A stretch of 12,930 nucleotides of DNA from Phoronis ovalis (lineage: Eukaryota; Phoronida; Phoronidae), in the NCBI GenBank assembly GCA_028565635.1, contig JAOXYB010041594.1, positions 1-12,930 of the forward strand, in the 5' to 3' direction. Below the pieces are notes generated by a model, which saw only the letters and a list, made by a program, of their open reading frames with translations, made no database searches and was not told where the DNA came from. Both the position numbers and the translations under genes were made by a program. Positions 8,661 to 12,930 of the stretch are shown piece by piece (within the stretch, counting starts at the first letter, position 1; every line of letters starts with the position of its first letter).

Positions 8661-8973
8661 ACCGGTCTTATCGGACGGAGCTAAAAGTTGGCTACATGAA
8701 ACGGTTGACGAGAAACTAATTAAGCTGCAATTTTATTCAAGACTTTTTTGTTGTCATGTGCAAATGCAACTTGAAATTTCATTAAAAGTACATTTTTGCT
8801 GCTTTCTCATGTCACAGCATAGAGGCAGTCGGAAGGTGTATTTATACATTAGAATTAATGAAGTTCTGGCGATAGACATCGGGAAATCCCTAGTTTGGTA
8901 CCTGCGTAACTTCGATCTATCAATCAAATGCTGTGTCAATTATCAAAGTGAAACTACATTTCAATCACCTTAG
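8661..8973 (+). other. Candidate terminal coding exon, product unknown
   Basis: After the acceptor-like site, one frame stays open for about 103 codons to a TAG at 8971-8973. The entry phase leaves one base before the first full codon. The N-terminal part reads RPVLSDGAKSWLHETVDEKL and the C-terminal part is basic then polar (near YLYIRINEVLAIDIGKSLVW). Ten CpGs fall within these 313 bases, mainly at 8661-8720 and 8829-8920, while most of the window is CpG-poor. This argues for constrained or young sequence. There is no ATG near the start, so it would be an internal or last exon. I recognise no domain. A frame on the opposite strand (8754-8939, 61 codons) overlaps the CpG-rich second half and could be the real one instead. 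A transposon fragment is another explanation. Confidence 0.25.
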
Positions 8974-9081
8974 AAAGCTTACAAGTACTCACTCACACTT
9001 GATTTTGAACATCCCTGTATTATTTAATTCCTCTTATTAAATATTGAACAAAAACATAAAACATAACTTGAAAATATTTGA

Positions 9082-9324
9082 ATGCCAATAAAGTCTTTAA
9101 AAAATTCCTTCCAGTTGCCTATTGTGCATTTTTCTGGAATGCAAAATAGCACTAGCTATTACAGCCCCTCTGAGGTTTGCCATGAGATGTGTGTGCAGCT
9201 TACTGTGACAGAAGAGGCCTGTATTAATGCTATAAATTTAATTATAGTTAAAACCATTGGTAAATGTAAAGTCTTTCTTGGAAAATGTAAAGTCTCAAAT
9301 AAAGTGGACGTATGGCGTAGTTAG
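9082..9324 (+). other. 80-codon ATG frame, possible exon or chance
   Basis: ATG at 9082 runs to TAG at 9322-9324. The central part (about 9145-9235) is clearly less AT-rich and follows an acceptor-like CTAGCTATTACAG ending at 9164. From there the frame reads SPSEVCHEMCVQLTVTEEAC, with three Cys. The C-terminal part contains a 21-bp-spaced direct repeat that stays in frame (GKCKVFL, GKCKVSN). No signal peptide, membrane segment or known domain was seen. It is near the length expected by chance. Confidence 0.13.
9262..9295 (+). repeat. 13-bp direct repeat, 21-bp period
   Basis: AAATGTAAAGTCT occurs at 9262-9274 and 9283-9295. The spacing is seven codons in the overlapping frame, so the encoded GKCKV is repeated. 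Confidence 0.85.
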
Positions 9325-10679
9325 AATATTTTGCTCTGACATTTCTACAAGCATGCAGGCACAATGTGTGGTTTGTGGATTGTGAAAGCCATACCAGTCA
9401 ATGTTTAAGTTTTCTGTAAAGAAACCCACAGGGATTCTTACTGATGATTTTGATTAAAACACTACAGATGTAGTCAATCAAGGGTTATGTGTTAATCAAG
9501 CTTTATAGAATCTTATTCAGTATGTATCTGTTACAATACATTGGATTTTTTTCTAGAGTTAACCTAAACATATTACTAACCAGTTGTTTGCAGAAAAAAG
9601 CACAAGTTCTGTTTGTCAGTTAAGTAAAATAGAGAAAAAATAAGTGTCAGCTTTTGCCATATTATTGGGGCATTTTTTGTAATTTCCAAGAAACCCCAAT
9701 TAGGTTGGCTAGCTGTAACATGGAGGTTTGATATATAATAAAATAAATATAAGGTATGACTCCATAATCTTAGACTTGAGGTGCCCCTCGTGTTATTTGC
9801 CTGCTGCAGATTTATTGACCCAATGGTTGACTAGAACCAAATCGAGTTTATATCTTTTCAAACAAAGATGAAAATGTACAAAAAATGGAAAGATTTATTT
9901 AATAAAATGTGTAGATGTCTTTTAAATGTTTATAGATGACATTTAAGCATAAAATAGTGTTATCATGAAATGTTTTTTGGGTTGGCTTTGTTTAAATAAC
10001 TATTTTCATCGCAAGGGAAAGGTTTTTAATTCGAATAATTTCAACCTGAACTTCTTAACTCATCACTATAAGCTTGCTTAGTATTTTCTCAAGTAGAATT
10101 TTTATAAAATTTAGACTGTTAGGTCACTGACTAACACAAAAATCTGCCAATTTGACAGGTGTTTTATAAAAAGAGTCCTCATAGTTTTGTCAACTAGGAA
10201 AATCCAAATTTGAGGAATGTTAACTAAATTAGTGGGCTCTGATAATTCTAATCTTAATAACATCCCTTTTACTGAATAGTATTATAGGTCATTCTGAAGT
10301 TTTAATACTGTCACAGACTTATCTACTTTAAAGTTTTTTCTGCTATTGGTGATAAATAAGTAAAATGAAACTTATAACCTCGAATTTAATCAGAATATAT
10401 GATAGGTTTGATATGAATAGCTACCTGGTTTTGTATATAATCAGCTGGCCAATTACCTTTCAGTCCTGAAATTTACTTCATTCTTTAATTGATGCTTACA
10501 TAATTTTTAAGCAGTGTTATTAACTTTTGACATCTACTGCTACTTCCCCCTGAGTGTTTACCTTGGCCATCTAATATTTCCTTGTTGTCTGGCATTTTGC
10601 ACCTTATTTGGAAGCTTCTCCTGTGTATTGACAGTTGGGAGATGGGTTGTGTGATTAGATATCAAAACACAATGCATAC

Positions 10680-10733
10680 CTTGAAGGCATTAGGACCACA
10701 TCTTGAGACCATGCATGCACAAAGATCAGCCAT
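10680..10733 (-). other. Possible first coding exon (weak)
   Basis: On minus, AAAATGG places an ATG at 10733 in a favourable context for animal initiation. Eighteen codons (MADLCACMVSRCGPNAFK) lead exactly to TTCAAG|GTATGC, a good donor, at 10679, so the exon would end in phase 0. Without splicing the frame would continue into the intron. It is short, and no homologue is known to me. Confidence 0.12.
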
Positions 10734-10756
10734 TTTGCAGTTTTAAGACAAAATGG
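10730..10756. repeat. 8-bp inverted repeat
   Basis: CCATTTTG (10730-10737) and CAAAATGG (10749-10756) are exact reverse complements around 11 bases, with one more outer G-T pair. The left arm overlaps the candidate minus-strand ATG. Confidence 0.6.
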
Positions 10757-10918
10757 TATGGACAGTAATTTAGCTGTATAGCAATTCAGAGCTCCCGATG
10801 ATTGATATTACACCACATTAAGATATTTCAATAAAACAATCTGCCATTGCTTTGGCACTTTGAAATCGACACTTCACTCATTATCCAATCTAAAAAATAT
10901 TATGAAAAGTATTTGACC

Positions 10919-10936
10919 GGGGTGAAAGGGGTGAAA
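10919..10936 (+). repeat. Perfect 2 x 9-bp tandem repeat
   Basis: GGGGTGAAA occurs twice without a gap, preceded by ACC. It is unusually G-rich for this window. Confidence 0.9.
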
Positions 10937-10960
10937 ACTTATGATAACCTGCGAAAGTGT

Positions 10961-10987
10961 TTTGGTTTTGAGTTTTTGGTTTTGAGT
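10961..10987 (+). repeat. 13-bp direct repeat, 14-bp period
   Basis: TTTGGTTTTGAGT occurs at 10961-10973 and 10975-10987, one base apart. With the 9-bp pair just upstream this makes a small cluster of recent slippage. Confidence 0.9.
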
Positions 10988-11071
10988 GCAAGTGTATAGA
11001 ACAGTGGTACATGTACATGCTAACAAGCAAAATTGTGATCATCAATCAATGTTATGTAGCAAGGAATGAGA

Positions 11072-11100
11072 CTGTTTTACAAGAGGATGTTGTAAAACAG
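11072..11100. repeat. Perfect 11-bp hairpin
   Basis: CTGTTTTACAA (11072-11082) and TTGTAAAACAG (11090-11100) are exact reverse complements around a 7-base loop (GAGGATG). It is a compact, stable-looking stem. Confidence 0.85.
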
Positions 11101-11162
11101 ATGCACAGTCCTATAATGATTGGGACAAGCCATCCAATTACTGATTTCAACTGGAAACATAA

Positions 11163-11195
11163 TCATGATGAAACTTTACATAATGTGCATCATGA
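11163..11195. repeat. 8-bp inverted repeat
   Basis: TCATGATG (11163-11170) pairs with CATCATGA (11188-11195) across a 17-base loop, 60 bases after the 11-bp hairpin. Confidence 0.6.
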
Positions 11196-12478
11196 ACTGA
11201 GACTAGTTGATCCCTTTCTGTCATTTCACTGATGCCACCAGAACATGCATATTTTCTAGTACTTATGAAACAACTGCCTACAAAAACTTAACATATCCTA
11301 AATTGGGTTAAAATATATTCTTCCCAACCTTTAGAGAAATAACTGGAAAATGTATAAGTTTCCATTAGTTGGATGTGTGGGGAATGTTTGATATTTTGTA
11401 AATGAACACTATTAATATATAAATGGTTTTAAACAAGACCAATGATTTTTGCAGTCATCCATTTGGTAAACCCAAAATTAACCATCAGATTCAAGTTTTG
11501 GTTCATCGTTTTTGATAAGAAGTGTACAATTTATCTCATCTCTCTGAAAAATGCAGTAAGCAGCTGATATTTTGACAAGTCACATGGCTTATTTGTTGTC
11601 TGCTGTTTGGAAGATTCTAAAGTATACATCTGCTCTCATCCTTTACCACACGTACTTCTTCCTGCTAGAATGGGGTTCCATAAGATATATCTTAAATGCA
11701 AAATCCGTGTACTTTGTGCAAAAATGCCTAGCTTATAATTGTCTGTAAAAGAAAGATAGTACATGGAAATATGGTATAAAAGTTTGACTGAACTTACTGT
11801 TATGTACAGATTAAGAGATCTGCAGTTTTCTGTATTCCTATGATGTTTATTAATTCTGATACTGTTTTTATAACATTCTTCTTGCTGGAATATTAGTATA
11901 ATACAATTTCAGCTTTACAAAATAGTCTTTAATTGTATACTTTTATAATTTTAATCTGTTTTTAATAGACTTGAATCCTTCATGTGGAATATGTATTTCC
12001 TCTTATCCCTGGTGTTTGTATTCTTTCTTGCTGATGATAAAGCCATTTACCCTATTTAGAGCCTCTTCTCTGAAACAGTTGGCAGTTTGCACAATTCCAC
12101 AGTTCTGACTGCAAAACCAAGAACAAAAAAATATTAAAACATGTTATCATTACCACTGATCCTTGTAAGATGGTCAAGCTCCTATTAAGACCTATCTATA
12201 AGAACTGGTGCCATCATTATTCTGGTAAGCTTCTGTGGTGAGATATTTTAAACTGTTTTAATTTTAGCAAGAAGTTAAATTTACCTATGTATATTTCTGT
12301 TAGTCACTAATTTGTAACAGTGACAGGGTTTTATAATTAGAAGATGCAAATCCGTCTTGTTTACATGCTGTAGACATTTATAGATAGAAATATATTCAGC
12401 AACTTCTAACATATCTCGATCAGGTCTCTGTTGATCATGCAACTTCTTAGGGAAATATTAAAGCATCGTTAACCGTGA

Positions 12479-12494
12479 CCCAAGTTCACTTGGG
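12479..12494. repeat. Palindrome CCCAAGT-TC-ACTTGGG
   Basis: Two perfect 7-bp arms are separated by two bases. It is GC-richer than the neighbourhood. Confidence 0.75.
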
Positions 12495-12636
12495 AATCCT
12501 CATGGGGCCAATATTTATGAAGTGTATTTTATGTATTTTGATTAAATTAGATTACTACAATGGTAGATCTCATATTTACAGCGCAGCTTCTATGCAGTGC
12601 AATGTATAATACAATTTCGATACAAGTTACAACCTC

Positions 12637-12643
12637 GGGGGGG
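12637..12643 (+). repeat. G7 run
   Basis: Seven consecutive G residues inside CTCGGGGGGGTGTACG, the longest G run in the window. It is a likely sequencing or slippage hotspot. Confidence 0.9.
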
Positions 12644-12687
12644 TGTACGTAAGTTATTTTCTGGTGGGGATGTGCAGCCCAGTTGAA

Positions 12688-12930
12688 AATTTTGGATTTA
12701 GATTGTATATACTTTTTGCTGTATTTTTTTGGATTGCTACTGTAAAGATATTCAAAAATTTGAATTGCTACCCACTGCTTGCAGAAAATAATTTGGAGTA
12801 ATTTTAGGTTTGTATCCATAAATAAATTTTGGAATTTGATTTGTATCAGTCAATTTGCGTAAAAATGGATTGCTATACTCAAATATTTTAAATTTTGGAT
12901 TGCTACCCTTATATTTCACAAAATTTGGAT
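12688..12930 (+). repeat. Degenerate tandem repeat, 30-37 bp period, runs off the window
   Basis: A core close to TTTTGGATTGCTACCC recurs with its GG at about 12694, 12731, 12762 (GA), 12795, 12831, 12867, 12897 and 12927. Spacings are 37, 31, 33, 36, 36, 30 and 30. The last three units are the most alike, suggesting younger copies towards the right. Units are joined by A-rich spacers. From 12863 the array is in frame with a 30-bp (10-codon) period (WIAILKYFKF, then WIATLIFHKI), but a TAA just upstream and the irregular earlier spacing make a satellite-like array more likely than a repeat protein. The right boundary is outside the window. Confidence 0.85.

Larger units (their letters stand above)
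9325..11010. other. AT-rich non-coding stretch with one less AT-rich patch
   Basis: Apart from about 10540-10760, which has balanced composition and almost no CpG, this is featureless AT-rich DNA. That patch contains the minus-strand ATG segment at 10680-10733, a hairpin at 10730-10756 and short palindromes such as TGCATGCA. An 8-bp inverted repeat (TTAAATGT/ACATTTAA) lies at 9922-9946. Small tandem repeats lie at 10919-10987. Confidence 0.5.
11011..11232 (+). other. 73-codon ATG frame, possible small exon or chance
   Basis: ATG at 11011 runs to TGA at 11230-11232, and the frame is already open from 10972. The product is polar and His-rich towards its end (FNWKHNHDETLHNVHHELRL) with one Cys, unlike the Phe/Ile/Cys-rich products of most random frames here. 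The coding DNA also contains two inverted repeats (11072-11100 and 11163-11195), which may reflect a structured element rather than a protein. No domain was recognised. Confidence 0.14.
11233..12687. other. AT-rich non-coding stretch, no supported gene
   Basis: No open frame of note, no strong splice pair and no RNA gene were seen. It contains a small palindrome (12479-12494) and a G7 run (12637-12643), unusual for this composition. The minus frame at 12547-12819 (90 codons) overlaps the tandem repeat and is rich in Lys, Ile, Ser and Tyr, so it is probably chance. Confidence 0.6.

Noticed and set aside
12547-12819. 90-codon minus-strand frame
   Set aside because: It overlaps the tandem repeat and is Lys/Ile/Ser/Tyr-rich; the repeat array explains the region better.
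1-12930. tRNA, rRNA, spliceosomal RNA or CRISPR array
   Set aside because: No B-box-like GGTTCGAATCC, no rRNA or U6 hallmarks, and no regularly spaced identical repeats were seen on either strand.
1-12930. Bacterial or phage gene content
   Set aside because: No long adjacent frames, no ribosome-binding-site-spaced starts and no operon packing in 12.9 kb.

Overview
This window looks like eukaryotic, probably animal, non-coding DNA (intron or intergenic). It is about two-thirds A+T by eye and mostly poor in CpG. It carries short microsatellites and minisatellites. The longest ATG- or GTG-started frame is only 117 codons, and I see no operon-like gene packing. As a rough estimate, random DNA of this composition has about 7% stop codons, so one or two open stretches of 95 codons or more are expected by chance in six frames. 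No rRNA, tRNA, CRISPR array, recognisable transposase or reverse transcriptase domain, or known protein family was found. I cannot name the organism.

Left part (1-4358): AT-rich sequence with an 85-bp fold-back structure (20-104), a perfect 16-bp tandem duplication (445-476), a CpG-rich patch with a splice-acceptor-like site (781-930), a three-copy 13-bp tandem repeat (2665-2703), a 10-bp hairpin (3078-3105), a short AC microsatellite, and a GC-rich 15-mer present at both 414 and 3331.

Middle (4359-11232): several less AT-rich islands with open frames. The best exon candidates are a minus-strand terminal-exon-like segment at 4359-4646, behind a strong pyrimidine tract and AG, and a plus-strand segment at 8661-8973, behind a T-rich tract and ACAG in locally CpG-rich DNA. 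Weaker open segments lie at 6562-6798, 6953-7170, 7867-8118, 9082-9324, 10680-10733 and 11011-11232. Three minus-strand pieces (10680-10733, 7025-7075, 4359-4646) have compatible phase and plausible splice sites. They could form one small gene, but this is speculative and several of the same islands also read open on the other strand. Perfect hairpins occur at 6074-6107 (14-bp stem) and 11072-11100 (11-bp stem).

Right end (11233-12930): AT-rich DNA with no supported gene, ending in a degenerate tandem repeat of about 30-37 bp (from about 12688) that runs off the window. Across the whole window the self-complementary hexamer TGTACA occurs 21 times, several times the rough composition-based expectation. 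No gene in this window is established, and no set of genes can be said to work together.
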